This document shows positions 51,988 to 62,237 of a stretch of DNA of 64,000 nt, one piece after another. The position numbers and the translations under genes are program-made. Where the stretch lies: the NCBI RefSeq assembly GCF_018860855.1, contig NZ_JAHKQE010000013.1, forward strand, positions 73,039 to 137,038, given 5' to 3'. The stretch comes from Amphritea atlantica. Lineage in GTDB: Bacteria > Pseudomonadota > Gammaproteobacteria > Pseudomonadales > Balneatricaceae. Position 1 is the stretch's first letter, and every line of letters begins with the position of its first letter. The notes beneath the pieces were generated by a model. It saw nothing but the letters and a program-made list of their open reading frames with translations, was not told where the DNA came from and did not search any database.

Positions 51988-53004
51988 TTACAATTTTTCT
52001 AACTTTTTAACCCGATGAAACAATTCGTCTAAATGACGAAATCTCACCGCATTACGCTTCCACTGCTGATGCGGTTCCATCACTGTACCAGAAGAGAACG
52101 CCCCTGCTTGCAAGATCGATTTACTAATCAAGCTCATTGCCGTGATATGGGTACCATCGGTAATGGTCAAATGTCCCGTTATCGCGCAAGCGCCGGCAAT
52201 AGTACAGTTTTTTCCTATTCGAGTGCTACCGGCAATGGCTGTACAACCGGCTATTGCCGTGTTGTCACCAATGATTACGTTATGAGCGATCTGAATTTGA
52301 TTATCCAGTATAACTCCGTGACCAATCACCGTATCATCTAAAGCGCCTCGGTCGATCGTCGTATTAGCACCCACTTCAACACGATCGCCTAATCTGACAC
52401 CGCCTAACTGATGAATTTTTATCCATTCACCTTGGTTGTTAGCAAAGCCAAAACCATCTGCACCCAGCACCGCACCACTGTGAATAACACAGTTAGCACC
52501 TATCGTAATCTTATTGTACAGGGTTACATTAGCGGCTATACGAGTATTTTCACCAATCACACAATCGGCCCCGACAACACTGTTAGCACCAAGGGACACA
52601 CCCGAGTTAATAACAGCTCGATCACCGATAACGGCATGGGCATCAACCGATACATTATCTGCCAGCACGGCAGACTCACTGACCGAGGCTAGCGGACTCA
52701 CGTTACCTTTAGCAGACACCGCCTGATCACAAAACAATGCCGTTGCCCGAGCATATGCAATATAGGGATCAGCGACCACTAAAGCGATTGACTCAACTTC
52801 ATCCCGATGCTCAGGACTCACTAACACCGCACCAGCCTGAGACGTCTTCAACTGAGACTGATAGCGTCCATTATGTAAAAATGATAACTGGCTTTGAGTA
52901 GCAGACTTAAGCGTCCCGATCCCATCAATGAGATGTTCCGAATCAACCGTTTCGGCCCCCAGCAAAACCGCTAGCTCCGAAACAGAAAAACACCGCTTAG
53001 CCAT
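51988..53004 (-). CDS. lpxD: UDP-3-O-(3-hydroxyacyl)glucosamine N-acyltransferase
   Basis: A 338-residue protein. The N-terminal uridine-binding domain (about 1-100; LKSATQSQLSFLHNGRYQ) is followed by a hexapeptide-repeat beta helix with GADGFGFANNQGEWIKIHQLG and the catalytic His region IQIAHNVIIGDNTAIAG. A C-terminal helix (QQWKRNAVRFRHLDELFHRV) matches LpxD. It adds the N-linked acyl chain in lipid A synthesis. It lies seven bases after skp. Confidence 0.98.
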   Translation of the reverse strand: MAKRCFSVSELAVLLGAETVDSEHLIDGIGTLKSATQSQLSFLHNGRYQSQLKTSQAGAVLVSPEHRDEVESIALVVADPYIAYARATALFCDQAVSAKGNVSPLASVSESAVLADNVSVDAHAVIGDRAVINSGVSLGANSVVGADCVIGENTRIAANVTLYNKITIGANCVIHSGAVLGADGFGFANNQGEWIKIHQLGGVRLGDRVEVGANTTIDRGALDDTVIGHGVILDNQIQIAHNVIIGDNTAIAGCTAIAGSTRIGKNCTIAGACAITGHLTITDGTHITAMSLISKSILQAGAFSSGTVMEPHQQWKRNAVRFRHLDELFHRVKKLEKL

Positions 53005-53011
53005 AGATTGA

Positions 53012-53503
53012 TTACTTCTTATTCAGTAGTTCAACAACACGACTGGTAATATCCAACTCAGGCTTAACGAATATTGTCGCCTGCTTGTTAACCACTAGAT
53101 CATAGCTTTCGCTAGCGATTAGATCACGAATAACCGCATCTAGCTTAGGTCGCATCTCCTTAAGAAACGCATCTTCACGTTGACGCTGCTTCTGCTGCAG
53201 AGATTGGCCCAAACGCTGATACTCGCCATAGGCTTTCTGAAACTGAACCCGCTGCTGATCCTGTACTTCTTTAGATTGGGTTCCAGCACCTTTCTTAATC
53301 TTGTCTTGAATTTTCTTTACCTGGGCCTGTAGGTCTACTAACTGTTTTTGCTCACTACTGAACTCTTTAGTCAGTTTATCGCGAAACAGATCCGCTGCTT
53401 TACTGCTCAGCAACGCCTGCTGCACACTCAGAACCGCCACTTTTTCTGCCATGGCATTAAAACTGAGCAATACACCTAGGATAATTATCAGTGGTCGAAA
53501 CAT
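53012..53503 (-). CDS. skp: Periplasmic chaperone Skp/OmpH
   Basis: About 163 residues from the ATG at 53503, which has GGAG six to seven bases upstream; another ATG directly after the bamA stop (53515) would add four residues. A signal peptide (residues 1-19, cleavage after FNAMA) is followed by the Skp pattern: VAVLSVQQALLSS, a long Gln/Lys-rich coiled coil and IRDLIASESYDLVVNKQ near the end. It escorts unfolded outer-membrane proteins to BamA, encoded just upstream. Confidence 0.96.
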   Translation of the reverse strand: MFRPLIIILGVLLSFNAMAEKVAVLSVQQALLSSKAADLFRDKLTKEFSSEQKQLVDLQAQVKKIQDKIKKGAGTQSKEVQDQQRVQFQKAYGEYQRLGQSLQQKQRQREDAFLKEMRPKLDAVIRDLIASESYDLVVNKQATIFVKPELDITSRVVELLNKK

Positions 53504-53515
53504 TTTCTTCTCCAT

Positions 53516-55828
53516 TTAGAATGTTTTGCCAAGTGCAAATTCAAAGAACCGCTCTTCATCATCGTCATCAGCATTCAAAGCTTTCGCGAGTGCAACCGAA
53601 ATGGGTCCAATCGGGGTTAACCAACTAAAGCCAAAACCTGCCGAATAACGCAGATCATCTAGCCTAATACCACTGTCACAGTTGGTACTACCTTCTAAAC
53701 AATCGGTCTGGAAGACATTACCGGCATCAACGAACAGCAATGTACGCATTGAATTAGAATCTTTGACAAAGGGTACAGGGAAGATCAGTTCCGCGCTCAT
53801 ATCGATGGCAACATTACCACCCAAAGGATCTTCATCATCGCTAGAGTCTCGAGGACCTAAAGAATTAGAGTCATAACCCCTGACTGAACTCAAACCACCG
53901 CTGTAGTAGTTCTTAAAGAACGGATATTCGTTATCCGCTACTTTACCCGCAAAAGCCAAACGTCCACGCAACGAGCCGACCAACCCCTCTCCATCTTCGG
54001 TCAATGGGAAGTAGATACGCCCCTTATACTGCTCCTTATGATACGACAGATCGCTACCAGGAATTCCAATTTCAATAGACGCACTTTGTGAATACCCTTG
54101 TGTTGGAAAGATCTTCCGGTTCAGGTGATTATCACTCCAACCAAGACTCACGTTGAAGATATTGTATTGATCACCTTCATTTTCGATGAAAGTTATTACT
54201 TCAGGCGCTGTATCATCAACCGTGTTTATCTTCACGCCTTCATAGTTCAAACCAAAGTTAAGGCGCTGATAGTCATCCATAGGATAACCAAAATTTATCC
54301 CTGCACCCAAGGTATCGGTTGAATAATTACTGACATCTTCCTCGTCGTAATCGGTCTCACGAGAGTAAATATTATAACCACGGCTCACACCATCAACGGT
54401 GTAGTAAGGCTCTACATAGCTAAATTTATACTCAGTTACTGTGTCACTTTGAGTAATACCAAAGCCAACACTGTTACCCGACCCTAGAAAGTTTTCCTGC
54501 TCAACACTCAGGTTAAAAATTGCACCACTGGTTTGCGAGAAACCAACACTCGCAACAAAATTACCGGTATTGTCTTCGGTAACACTGTATTCCAGATCAA
54601 CGAGGTCATCCGTTCCTGGCACTGGCACCGTTTCAACATTAACCTCTCTAAAGTAGCCTGTTTGGTCTATTTTTTGTTTAGAGCGTTCAATAGCCGCAGA
54701 AGAAGCCAACCCGCCTTCCACCTGAGTCATCGAGCGTCGAGCGACCTTATCCGCCGTTTTCGTATTTCCCTTAACCGAAACACGGCGCACATACGTTAGC
54801 TTACCCGGTGCAATAAAAAACTGCAGATTAACCGTATTATCATCTTGAACTTGCGGGACTGGGCTGACATTGGCAAACAGATAGCCCTTGTCGCCTAATT
54901 TACGAATCAACGCATCTTGAGACGCCGTCATTTCACGACGGGAGAACGTAGCGCCTTCAACGACGGTAATGGCGTCCATTAACTCTTGCTCATCAACCAC
55001 CAAATCACCGGCTACCGACACCCCAGACACAGAGAATTTCTCTCCTTCGGTCACACTCACGGTAATAAACACGTGTTTTTTATCAGGTGATAGTGATACT
55101 TGTGACGAATCTATCGTGAAATTAATATAGCCTCGGTCTAAGTAATACGAGCGCAAGCGCTCAAGGTCACCGGACAGTTTCTCCCGAGCATATTTATCCG
55201 AATCACTGAAAAAATCCCAAAAACCAGGCAACTTCAGCGAGAAATCCTCTTTTAATTCCTCGTCAGTGAAAACTGTGTTGCCGACAATATTGATATGCTG
55301 AATGGTGGCAACCTTGCCCTCTTTAATATCAATATTCAGTGCCACGCGGTTTTCCGTTAGCGGCTCAATCTCTACTTGAATATCGGCACCGTAGCGCCCT
55401 TGCCCTGCATACAGTCGCAACAGATCCTGACGGATTTTATCCAAGGTAGCCCGTTTAAAGACATCCCCTTCGCGAAGACCATTCTGCTTCAGACCATCCA
55501 GCAGCACCTCATCCTCCAGCACCTTATTACCCTCTAGGCGGATAAGGCTGATGGCAGGACGTTCCTGTACGTTAACGATAAGAACATCGCCTTCACGGGC
55601 AATTTCAATATCATCAAAATAACCGGTACGAAACACTCGTCGAGTCGCTTCAGCAATGTCACCCTGATCGACACTCTGGCCTGAATCAATATCAAGGCTG
55701 CGAAGCACAAGGCCTGGCTCGACTCGCTCTAGCCCTTTCAGGCGTACGTCGTCTACCGTGAATGATTGTGCCGCAGCTACCGATGTATAAAGGGCCAGGG
55801 AAAAAAGAAGTCCGAATCTGATCTTCAT
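53516..55828 (-). CDS. bamA: Outer-membrane assembly factor BamA
   Basis: A 770-residue Omp85 protein. A signal peptide (about residues 1-20, ending SVAAA) is followed by five POTRA domains (about 22-420) and a 16-strand barrel. The barrel includes the ARPSVRGYDSN-like VRGYDSNSLGPRD loop (the conserved VRGF/Y motif) and ends in a C-terminal aromatic, KTF. It is the core of the BAM complex that inserts outer-membrane proteins. Followed at once by skp. Confidence 0.98.
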   Translation of the reverse strand: MKIRFGLLFSLALYTSVAAAQSFTVDDVRLKGLERVEPGLVLRSLDIDSGQSVDQGDIAEATRRVFRTGYFDDIEIAREGDVLIVNVQERPAISLIRLEGNKVLEDEVLLDGLKQNGLREGDVFKRATLDKIRQDLLRLYAGQGRYGADIQVEIEPLTENRVALNIDIKEGKVATIQHINIVGNTVFTDEELKEDFSLKLPGFWDFFSDSDKYAREKLSGDLERLRSYYLDRGYINFTIDSSQVSLSPDKKHVFITVSVTEGEKFSVSGVSVAGDLVVDEQELMDAITVVEGATFSRREMTASQDALIRKLGDKGYLFANVSPVPQVQDDNTVNLQFFIAPGKLTYVRRVSVKGNTKTADKVARRSMTQVEGGLASSAAIERSKQKIDQTGYFREVNVETVPVPGTDDLVDLEYSVTEDNTGNFVASVGFSQTSGAIFNLSVEQENFLGSGNSVGFGITQSDTVTEYKFSYVEPYYTVDGVSRGYNIYSRETDYDEEDVSNYSTDTLGAGINFGYPMDDYQRLNFGLNYEGVKINTVDDTAPEVITFIENEGDQYNIFNVSLGWSDNHLNRKIFPTQGYSQSASIEIGIPGSDLSYHKEQYKGRIYFPLTEDGEGLVGSLRGRLAFAGKVADNEYPFFKNYYSGGLSSVRGYDSNSLGPRDSSDDEDPLGGNVAIDMSAELIFPVPFVKDSNSMRTLLFVDAGNVFQTDCLEGSTNCDSGIRLDDLRYSAGFGFSWLTPIGPISVALAKALNADDDDEERFFEFALGKTF

Positions 55829-55856
55829 GAACTGGTTCTTATATTGTAGTAAATAA

Positions 55857-57209
55857 TTAAAGTCGCATTAGATCATTAAAAATAGCGACGCCCATAAGCG
55901 AAAACAAAATAGCCATTCCAAGCCTTAAGCCAACCATCTGTAACTTTTCAGATACCGGCCGCCCCCTTAGCAATTCAACCGCATAATACAGCAGATGACC
56001 ACCATCCAACATGGGAATAGGCAAAAGGTTAAGAATACCAAGACTAATGCTCAAATAAGCCAAAAATCCAGCAAAGGCCTCAACACCTGATGCAGCAGAA
56101 GCCCCCGCCACTTTAGCAATGGTTATCGGTCCACTCAAGTTTTTTACCGACAACACACCTTTGAGCATTTTCCACATAGAATCAAGCGTTAGGCTAATCA
56201 TCTGCCAACTTTTCGAAGCCGCTTGACCCATTGACTCAAATACACCGTAACGAACCTGCCGCAGCATCTCCGGCGGCCACTTAACCGCCGCCACGCCAGC
56301 GCCAACATAGCCAACCACACCACTCTCTTCAGTCTTACTATCAGGAGTCATATTTAATGACAACTGCTGACCGGCACGATCAATATCAACCGCGAGCGAT
56401 TGCCCTGGATGTTGACGAATAATGGTGACCAATTGACTCCAATCTGACACCGCCTGACCGTCTACCGCTATCACTTTATCACCAGCCGACAAACCGGCCT
56501 TACTGGCAGCACCTTCCGGGATTACCTGACCAATCAATGCAGGATAAACGGGACGAAACGGGCGAACACCAATCGCCGACAAAGGACTTTGGGTTTCCGG
56601 ATTAAAGTGCCAACCCTGCAAGTCCAGTCGATACTCTTGAGGTACACCATTCAAACCTTGACGGGCTTTGAAAGGCACAACAGCAGATTCACCAATATAG
56701 GTCGCCAGCGCCATATTAACATCATCCCATGACCGCGTATTTCGACCAGCGACCGACATAATTTCAACACCCGGCTGCAACCCCGCCCGCTCAGCAATAC
56801 TATCGGCAATAATACTACCGACAACCGGCGCAACTTTCTCAACACCAGAAACAAACATCGCCCAGTAAACAACTACCGCAAAAATAAGATTAACGATAGG
56901 CCCGGCAGCCACAATCGCAATACGCTGTAACACCGGCTTACGATTAAAGGTTTGATCTAACAACTGAGGATCAACATCACCCTCACGCTCATCTAGCATT
57001 GATACATATCCGCCCAGGGGGATCATGGCGATAACATATTCCGTATCTAGCCGATCACGCCAACGCAGCAGCGGCTTACCAAAGCCAACAGAAAAACGTA
57101 ATACTTTGACACCACAGCGCCGAGCCACCCAAAAATGGCCATACTCATGAATCGTTACCAATATGCCTAAGGTAACAATCAGCGCCAATACAGTATTAAG
57201 AATATCCAT
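55857..57209 (-). CDS. rseP: RIP zinc metalloprotease RseP
   Basis: A 450-residue site-2 protease. The zinc motif HEYGH is in the first membrane helix (TIHEYGHFWVARRCGV), two periplasmic PDZ domains follow (about 115-200 and 205-290), and the C-terminal membrane part contains PIPMLDGGHLLYY with the third ligand Asp. It cleaves RseA in the sigma-E envelope stress cascade and clears signal-peptide remnants. Its start is only 12 bases after cdsA, the usual slot of dxr in pseudomonads. Confidence 0.98.
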   Translation of the reverse strand: MDILNTVLALIVTLGILVTIHEYGHFWVARRCGVKVLRFSVGFGKPLLRWRDRLDTEYVIAMIPLGGYVSMLDEREGDVDPQLLDQTFNRKPVLQRIAIVAAGPIVNLIFAVVVYWAMFVSGVEKVAPVVGSIIADSIAERAGLQPGVEIMSVAGRNTRSWDDVNMALATYIGESAVVPFKARQGLNGVPQEYRLDLQGWHFNPETQSPLSAIGVRPFRPVYPALIGQVIPEGAASKAGLSAGDKVIAVDGQAVSDWSQLVTIIRQHPGQSLAVDIDRAGQQLSLNMTPDSKTEESGVVGYVGAGVAAVKWPPEMLRQVRYGVFESMGQAASKSWQMISLTLDSMWKMLKGVLSVKNLSGPITIAKVAGASAASGVEAFAGFLAYLSISLGILNLLPIPMLDGGHLLYYAVELLRGRPVSEKLQMVGLRLGMAILFSLMGVAIFNDLMRL

Positions 57210-57221
57210 CTTTCCCCAAAA

Positions 57222-58034
57222 TCAACTTATCGACAACAGATGCAAGCACAGCACAAATACCGGCGCAGCAGAGGTGATACTATCGATTCGATCTAGAATC
57301 CCACCATGCCCAGGCAACAACTGACTACTATCTTTAATGCCACGATGACGCTTCAACATACTTTCAAAGAGATCACCTAAAACCGATGCCAACCCTGCTA
57401 GCATCGCTATCAGCAACAGATAGACTCCAGTAAGCAGATCAAGTTCAAGATAGAATACAAAACAGAGCGAGATAAGTGCACATGAAGAAAGCCCGCCCCA
57501 TAAACCGGCTCGGGTTTTTCCCGGACTAACGTTTGGCGCAAGCTTAGCTCGCCCCCAAGTTTTACCCGCAAAATAAGCACCGATATCCGCCCCCCAAACG
57601 AGCAGCAGCAACATCAGCAACAGGACATCACCTTTTGGCTGATGCTGTAACGTCACCAACGCCATCCAAGTGGAGGTTAGCACCAAGACGCCGATCAACG
57701 AGCGCTGCCAACCAGCCTGCCAAGCACTCGCAACGGGGTAACGCACCACCCAAAACGCCGCCATTAGCCAAAACAACACGGTAACCCAAAGAAAATCGGA
57801 AAACAGAGCCTCAGGAGAGTAGTAATTGAGTGCCGCAATCAAGGCCGCAATTAAGGAGGTATAAGCAAGACGGGCTGTCGCTGGGATCAAACCGGAGAGA
57901 TTCGCCCATTCCCAAGCACCTAACAAAACGATACCGGCAACAAACAACTTAAAAACGTCGAAGCTGGAGAGAAAAAGCCCCGCTAAAACCACTGGAGCTA
58001 ACAGGACTGCGGTCCAGATTCTCTCTTTAAGCAT
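57222..58034 (-). CDS. cdsA: Phosphatidate cytidylyltransferase
   Basis: A 270-residue polytopic membrane protein. The CDP-DAG synthase signature is near the C-terminus: SVLGDLFESMLKRHRGIKD, then PGHGGILDRIDS, with an earlier KTWGRAKLAPNVSPGKTRAG. It makes CDP-diacylglycerol, the precursor of all phospholipids. The start overlaps the uppS stop by eight bases (ATGCTTAA), so the two are coupled. Confidence 0.97.
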   Translation of the reverse strand: MLKERIWTAVLLAPVVLAGLFLSSFDVFKLFVAGIVLLGAWEWANLSGLIPATARLAYTSLIAALIAALNYYSPEALFSDFLWVTVLFWLMAAFWVVRYPVASAWQAGWQRSLIGVLVLTSTWMALVTLQHQPKGDVLLLMLLLLVWGADIGAYFAGKTWGRAKLAPNVSPGKTRAGLWGGLSSCALISLCFVFYLELDLLTGVYLLLIAMLAGLASVLGDLFESMLKRHRGIKDSSQLLPGHGGILDRIDSITSAAPVFVLCLHLLSIS

Positions 58035-58788
58035 TCTCAGCCTCTATCTGTTCACTAGTTTTACCAAAGCGCCGCTCACGAGTAGCGTAACTCTGAATCG
58101 CTGCACCCAGCGCATATTTATCAAAATCAGGCCATAGCAGATCGCTAAAAAAGTACTCGCTGTAGGCCATTTGCCAAATCAAAAAGTTACTGATGCGCTG
58201 CTCACCTGCGGTACGAATACACAAATCAGGGGCGGGCTGATCACTCAGGCAAACCATCTCCCCCAATAATTCAACATCGAGCTGATCCGGCGTAAAACGC
58301 CCATCAACACAACCTTGGGCAAAACGCTGCGCCGCCTGAACAATATCCCACCGCCCGCCATAATTGGCAGCGATATTAATAATCAGCCCAGTATTCGACG
58401 CGGTTAGCTGCTCAGCTTTATCGATTTTCTTTTGTAACGAACGACTAAAACCGCTCTTATCACCGATAATCCGCAACTGAATATTATGCTTATGAAGCTT
58501 TTTAACTTCACGATCAAGGGCTAGCGCAAACAACTCCATCAACCCCTTAACCTCAAGAGGCGGCCGCTGCCAATTCTCACTACTAAAAGCAAACAGCGTC
58601 AACACTTCGACACCCAGCTCCGCGCACCCCTGCACAACACTGCGAACGCTATCCACGCCTGCCCGATGGCCAGCAAGACTTCCCTTGCCATGTTTTTTTG
58701 CCCATCGATTATTACCATCCATAATGATTGCAATATGGCGAGGAACAGATCGACCCGAAGGCAAACTGAGCTGTAATTTTTCAGACAT
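58027..58788 (-). CDS. uppS: Undecaprenyl diphosphate synthase
   Basis: About 253 residues from the ATG at 58788 (an in-frame TTG overlapping the frr stop would add 14 residues). Family motifs: PRHIAIIMDGNNRWAKKHG with the catalytic Asp, GHRAGVDSVRSVV, LTLFAFSSENWQRP, INIAANYGGRWDI and DLCIRTAGEQRISNFLIWQ. It condenses isopentenyl diphosphate onto farnesyl diphosphate to give the C55 carrier lipid for peptidoglycan and O antigen. It depends on the isoprenoid supply whose MEP genes are missing from this cluster. Confidence 0.97.
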   Translation of the reverse strand: MSEKLQLSLPSGRSVPRHIAIIMDGNNRWAKKHGKGSLAGHRAGVDSVRSVVQGCAELGVEVLTLFAFSSENWQRPPLEVKGLMELFALALDREVKKLHKHNIQLRIIGDKSGFSRSLQKKIDKAEQLTASNTGLIINIAANYGGRWDIVQAAQRFAQGCVDGRFTPDQLDVELLGEMVCLSDQPAPDLCIRTAGEQRISNFLIWQMAYSEYFFSDLLWPDFDKYALGAAIQSYATRERRFGKTSEQIEAENA

Positions 58789-58826
58789 ATCAATTGTCGG
58801 CAACCGAAGCCACCGACTATTCCCTA

Positions 58827-59384
58827 TCAAATTTCCATCAAGTCTGCTTCTTTATCCTGGAGCAATTTATCGACATCGGCGATAAATTTATCGGTCAGCT
58901 TTTGAATCTGATCCTCTCCACGACGGGCATCATCTTCGGTAATCTCTTTTTCTTTCAAAAGATCCTTAATATCACCGTTCGCATCGCGACGAATATTCCG
59001 AATAGATACACGACCATTTTCAGCTTCATGACGCGCCTGACGAATATAGCCCTTACGGGTTTCTTCTGTCAGTGCAGGCATAGGCACTCGAATCACAGCC
59101 CCAGCAGTAGATGGGTTTAAGCCCAGATCAGACTTCATGATCGCCTTCTCAATATCCGGTACTAGGTTAGATTCCCATGGAGAGATAGACAGTGTACGCC
59201 CATCTTCAACACTGATATTGGCCACCTGACTTAGAGGCACCGCAGAACCGTAATAACTGATATGCACCGTTTCCAGAATACTGGGATGGGCACGACCCGT
59301 ACGGATCTTTCTCAGGTTTGTGGCTAAAGCTTCCAGGCTTTTACCCATACGATCTTGGGCATCCTGAGCGATCTCATTCAGCAT
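58827..59384 (-). CDS. frr: Ribosome recycling factor
   Basis: A 185-residue RRF of standard length. Landmarks are [52 protein letters not shown] and the C-terminal coiled helix ending [12 protein letters not shown]. It splits post-termination ribosomes with EF-G. It overlaps pyrH by 11 bases. Confidence 0.99.
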   Translation of the reverse strand: MLNEIAQDAQDRMGKSLEALATNLRKIRTGRAHPSILETVHISYYGSAVPLSQVANISVEDGRTLSISPWESNLVPDIEKAIMKSDLGLNPSTAGAVIRVPMPALTEETRKGYIRQARHEAENGRVSIRNIRRDANGDIKDLLKEKEITEDDARRGEDQIQKLTDKFIADVDKLLQDKEADLMEI

Positions 59385-60132
59385 ATATATCTCCTACCGT
59401 CGCATTATTATCAATGACGGTTCCTTCGTCGCTGCCAACAATCAGATTGGCCAACGCACCTGGTTTATTCATATTGAAAACCCGAACCGGCATATCATGG
59501 TCCCGGGCCAAACAAATTGCAGTCAAATCCATAACACCCAACTGCTTATCCAGCGCTTCATCAAATGTCAGATGCATATAACGCTTGGCAGACGGGTCTT
59601 TCATTGGATCCGCGGTGTACACACCATCTACTTTGGTGGCTTTAATCACAACATCTGCATCGATTTCAATGCCTCGTAAACAGGCGGCAGAATCTGTTGT
59701 GAAAAACGGGTTACCGGTTCCCGCAGAAAAAATAACAACGTCACCCTGAGCCAGGTAACGGACCGCATTACGGCGATCATAATCATCAACCACGCCGCGC
59801 ATCGGTATCGCAGACATCACGCGGGTTGCTATATTACAACGTTCGAGGGCATCGCGCATCGCTAAGGCATTCATCACGGTCGCCAGCATCCCCATGTGGT
59901 CACCGGTTACCCGGTCAAGACCCGCTGCACTCAAAGCAGCACCACGGAACAAGTTGCCGCCACCAATCACCATGCCTATCTGAACACCTATACCGACCAA
60001 TTGGCCAATTTCCAGCGCCATGCGGTTCAGCACTTTGGGGTCAATCCCGAAATTGCCTTCGCCCATTAGGGCTTCGCCACTTAATTTAAGAAGTATACGT
60101 TTGTATTTGGAATGCTTATTTGAGGCAGGCAT
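59374..60132 (-). CDS. pyrH: Uridylate kinase
   Basis: About 252 residues from the ATG at 60132, which has GGAGA about ten bases upstream; longer in-frame extensions up to 60219 do not look like family sequence. UMP kinase motifs are [46 protein letters not shown] and [12 protein letters not shown]. It phosphorylates UMP to UDP and is feedback-controlled by UTP and GTP in the family. Between tsf and frr, as usual. Confidence 0.98.
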   Translation of the reverse strand: MPASNKHSKYKRILLKLSGEALMGEGNFGIDPKVLNRMALEIGQLVGIGVQIGMVIGGGNLFRGAALSAAGLDRVTGDHMGMLATVMNALAMRDALERCNIATRVMSAIPMRGVVDDYDRRNAVRYLAQGDVVIFSAGTGNPFFTTDSAACLRGIEIDADVVIKATKVDGVYTADPMKDPSAKRYMHLTFDEALDKQLGVMDLTAICLARDHDMPVRVFNMNKPGALANLIVGSDEGTVIDNNATVGDIYAE

Positions 60133-60230
60133 CGGTATCGTCTCCACCCAGACTGAGTTCGCACCAGTGTAACAAGAATAAAATAGATTGCGCACCCAGA
60201 ACAGGCACGCAATCTTCACAGGGTCAGTAT

Positions 60231-61091
60231 TTAACCCTTCAGTTGCTCAGCAACTTCAGCAGCAAAGTCTTTATGCTCAACTTCGATACCTTCACCCACA
60301 GCGATGCGGACGAAAGACGCGACAGAAGCACCAGCATCTTTAACTAGCTGACCGACTTTCACATCTGGGTTTTTAACGAATGGCTGTTCAACCAAGCTAT
60401 TTTCAGCCAGGAATTTGTTGATACGACCAACAACCATTTTTTCAGCGATCTCAGCAGGCTTACTAGCCATATCAGGCTGAGCCAAAATGATCTCTTTTTC
60501 TTTAGCAACAACATCAGCAGGCATGTCGTCTTTGCTAACCACTTGAGGGTTAACCGCAGTAACGTGCATCGCAACGTCTTTTGCCAACTCAGCGTTACCG
60601 CCAGTCAAAGCAACAATCGCAGCCAGTGTACCGGTACCATGAACATAGGCAGCAACGGTTTCGCCTTCAACCAGCAGAACGCGACGAACGCTAATGTTCT
60701 CGCCGATTTTCTGAACCAGCGCATCACGCACGTCAGTCAGCTCACCCGCCATCAGCGCTGCTACATCAGTCTGTTTATCAGCAAACGCTTTTTCCAACAC
60801 TGTGTTAGCGAAAGTCGTGAAGTTTTCATCACGGGCAGCGAAATCAGTTTCAGAGTTAATCTCGACGGCAATAGCATAGCTATTATCATCAGCAACTTTA
60901 GCAACAACGATACCTTCAGCAGCCGTACGACCTGATTTTTTAGCCGCTTTCATGCCAGACGCTTTACGCAGATCTTCAATCGCCTTGTCTACATCGCCAT
61001 CAGCAGCTGCCAGCGCTTTTTTACACTCCATCATGCCGAGACCGGTACGATCGCGCAGCTCTTTTACCTGCTTAGCGGAGAACTTTGCCAT
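60231..61091 (-). CDS. tsf: Elongation factor Ts
   Basis: A 286-residue EF-Ts. The N-terminal UBA-like domain has [19 protein letters not shown], the core continues with the conserved [15 protein letters not shown], and [20 protein letters not shown] begins the second core half. It recycles EF-Tu from GDP to GTP. It follows rpsB after an intrinsic terminator that probably sets the S2 to EF-Ts ratio. Confidence 0.99.
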   Translation of the reverse strand: MAKFSAKQVKELRDRTGLGMMECKKALAAADGDVDKAIEDLRKASGMKAAKKSGRTAAEGIVVAKVADDNSYAIAVEINSETDFAARDENFTTFANTVLEKAFADKQTDVAALMAGELTDVRDALVQKIGENISVRRVLLVEGETVAAYVHGTGTLAAIVALTGGNAELAKDVAMHVTAVNPQVVSKDDMPADVVAKEKEIILAQPDMASKPAEIAEKMVVGRINKFLAENSLVEQPFVKNPDVKVGQLVKDAGASVASFVRIAVGEGIEVEHKDFAAEVAEQLKG

Positions 61092-61129
61092 TTGGTTTTA
61101 CCCCATCAACAATCTATTAATTCAAATTC

Positions 61130-61156
61130 AAAAAAAGGGGAGCAACTCAGCTCCCC
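61130..61156 (-). terminator. Terminator between rpsB and tsf
   Basis: GGGGAGC and GCTCCCC with a six-base loop are followed on the minus strand by seven T residues. It is a strong hairpin inside the rpsB-tsf unit, so tsf and downstream genes need read-through or a further promoter. Confidence 0.9.
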
Positions 61157-61200
61157 TCCCGCGTGTTTGAATAGTCTATCCAAACCGCTTGACAGCTTGG

Positions 61201-61944
61201 TTACTCAGCAGCAGCTTCGTCGTTGTTTTCAACTTCAACGAATTCGCTTTTGGCAACAGCATCAATGTCAGTACCGTCAGAACATGCATCAGCAACGGCC
61301 TTAACATAGATCTGAATAGCACGTAGTGCATCGTCGTTACCTGGAATAACGTAATCAACGCCATCTGGGTTGCTGTTGGTATCAACGATACCGATAACTG
61401 GGATACCCAGCTTGTTAGCTTCGTTGATAGCAATACGTTCATGATCAACGTCAACAACGAACAGTGCGTCCGGTAGGCCGCCCATATCCTTGATTCCGCC
61501 GATAGACAGTTCCAATTTCTCCATCTCACGCTGACGCATCAAAGCTTCTTTCTTAGTCAGCTGAGCGAAAGTACCATCCTGGCTCTGTGATTCTAGATCA
61601 CGGAAACGACGGATAGACTGACGGATAGTCTTGTAGTTAGTCAGCATACCACCCAACCAACGGTGATTAACGTACGGCATATTTGCGCGAGACGCTTCTT
61701 CTTTGATGGTTTTGCTGGCAGCACGCTTAGTACCCACGAACAAGATCTTGTTCTTGTTTACAGCCATGCCTTTAACAACATCCAAAGCACCGTTCAGTGC
61801 TGGCAGAGTGTGTTCCAGGTTGATGATATGAATCTTGTTACGAGCACCGAAAATGTATTTACCCATTTTCGGATTCCAGTAACGGGTCTGGTGACCGAAG
61901 TGAACACCTGCTTTAAGCAGGTCACGCATTGTAACTTGTGCCAT
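61201..61944 (-). CDS. rpsB: 30S ribosomal protein S2
   Basis: A 247-residue S2 protein: [22 protein letters not shown] at the N-terminus, then [31 protein letters not shown] and [23 protein letters not shown]. It is the late-binding 30S protein needed for S1 attachment. GGAAAG precedes the ATG. First gene of the rpsB-tsf-pyrH-frr block. Confidence 0.99.
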   Translation of the reverse strand: MAQVTMRDLLKAGVHFGHQTRYWNPKMGKYIFGARNKIHIINLEHTLPALNGALDVVKGMAVNKNKILFVGTKRAASKTIKEEASRANMPYVNHRWLGGMLTNYKTIRQSIRRFRDLESQSQDGTFAQLTKKEALMRQREMEKLELSIGGIKDMGGLPDALFVVDVDHERIAINEANKLGIPVIGIVDTNSNPDGVDYVIPGNDDALRAIQIYVKAVADACSDGTDIDAVAKSEFVEVENNDEAAAE

Positions 61945-62085
61945 TATACTTTCCTAAATTTTCAGGGTTAGACCTCCATGCACCCCATCCCCCAACCGCA
62001 AGCGGCACCCAAGGTGATGTGTCGGTAACATGTGTGGATTTATGAAACCTGCGACTTCTGATACAGATTTCGAGCGCGACTTTAT
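61945..62085 (-). promoter_or_regulatory. rpsB 5' leader, possible S2 autoregulatory site
   Basis: The untranslated leader is about 140 bases if transcription starts just after the extended -10 at 62091-62100. It contains a short CCGC/GCGG hairpin, G-rich tracts and an ACCT/AGGT pairing possibility near the ribosome site. In gammaproteobacteria S2 represses its own mRNA through such a leader; that this one does so is inferred. Confidence 0.35.
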
Positions 62086-62090
62086 ACCAT

Positions 62091-62100
62091 AAATTACTTT
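62091..62100 (-). promoter_or_regulatory. Candidate extended -10 promoter of rpsB
   Basis: TGGTATAAA on the minus strand gives an extended -10 (TG plus TATAAA). The -35 is poor, as tolerated by extended -10 promoters. GC-rich bases (GTCGCGC) follow near the expected start, as in stringently controlled ribosomal promoters. Confidence 0.45.
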
Positions 62101-62237
62101 TTTTTTGAAGCACAATTTACAATCTATTTATCGCAGCCTTTTGTTCTTAGCCGCTAAATTCGCTACAATTGCGCCACCGTCAACAGTCTCCATCACTATT
62201 TCTCACGCCCCAAAGGCTTACATATTTAAGGGTTTAT

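Noticed and set aside
60543-60935. 130-codon open frame antisense to tsf
   Set aside because: Shadow of a highly expressed gene; no start signal and no recognisable domain.
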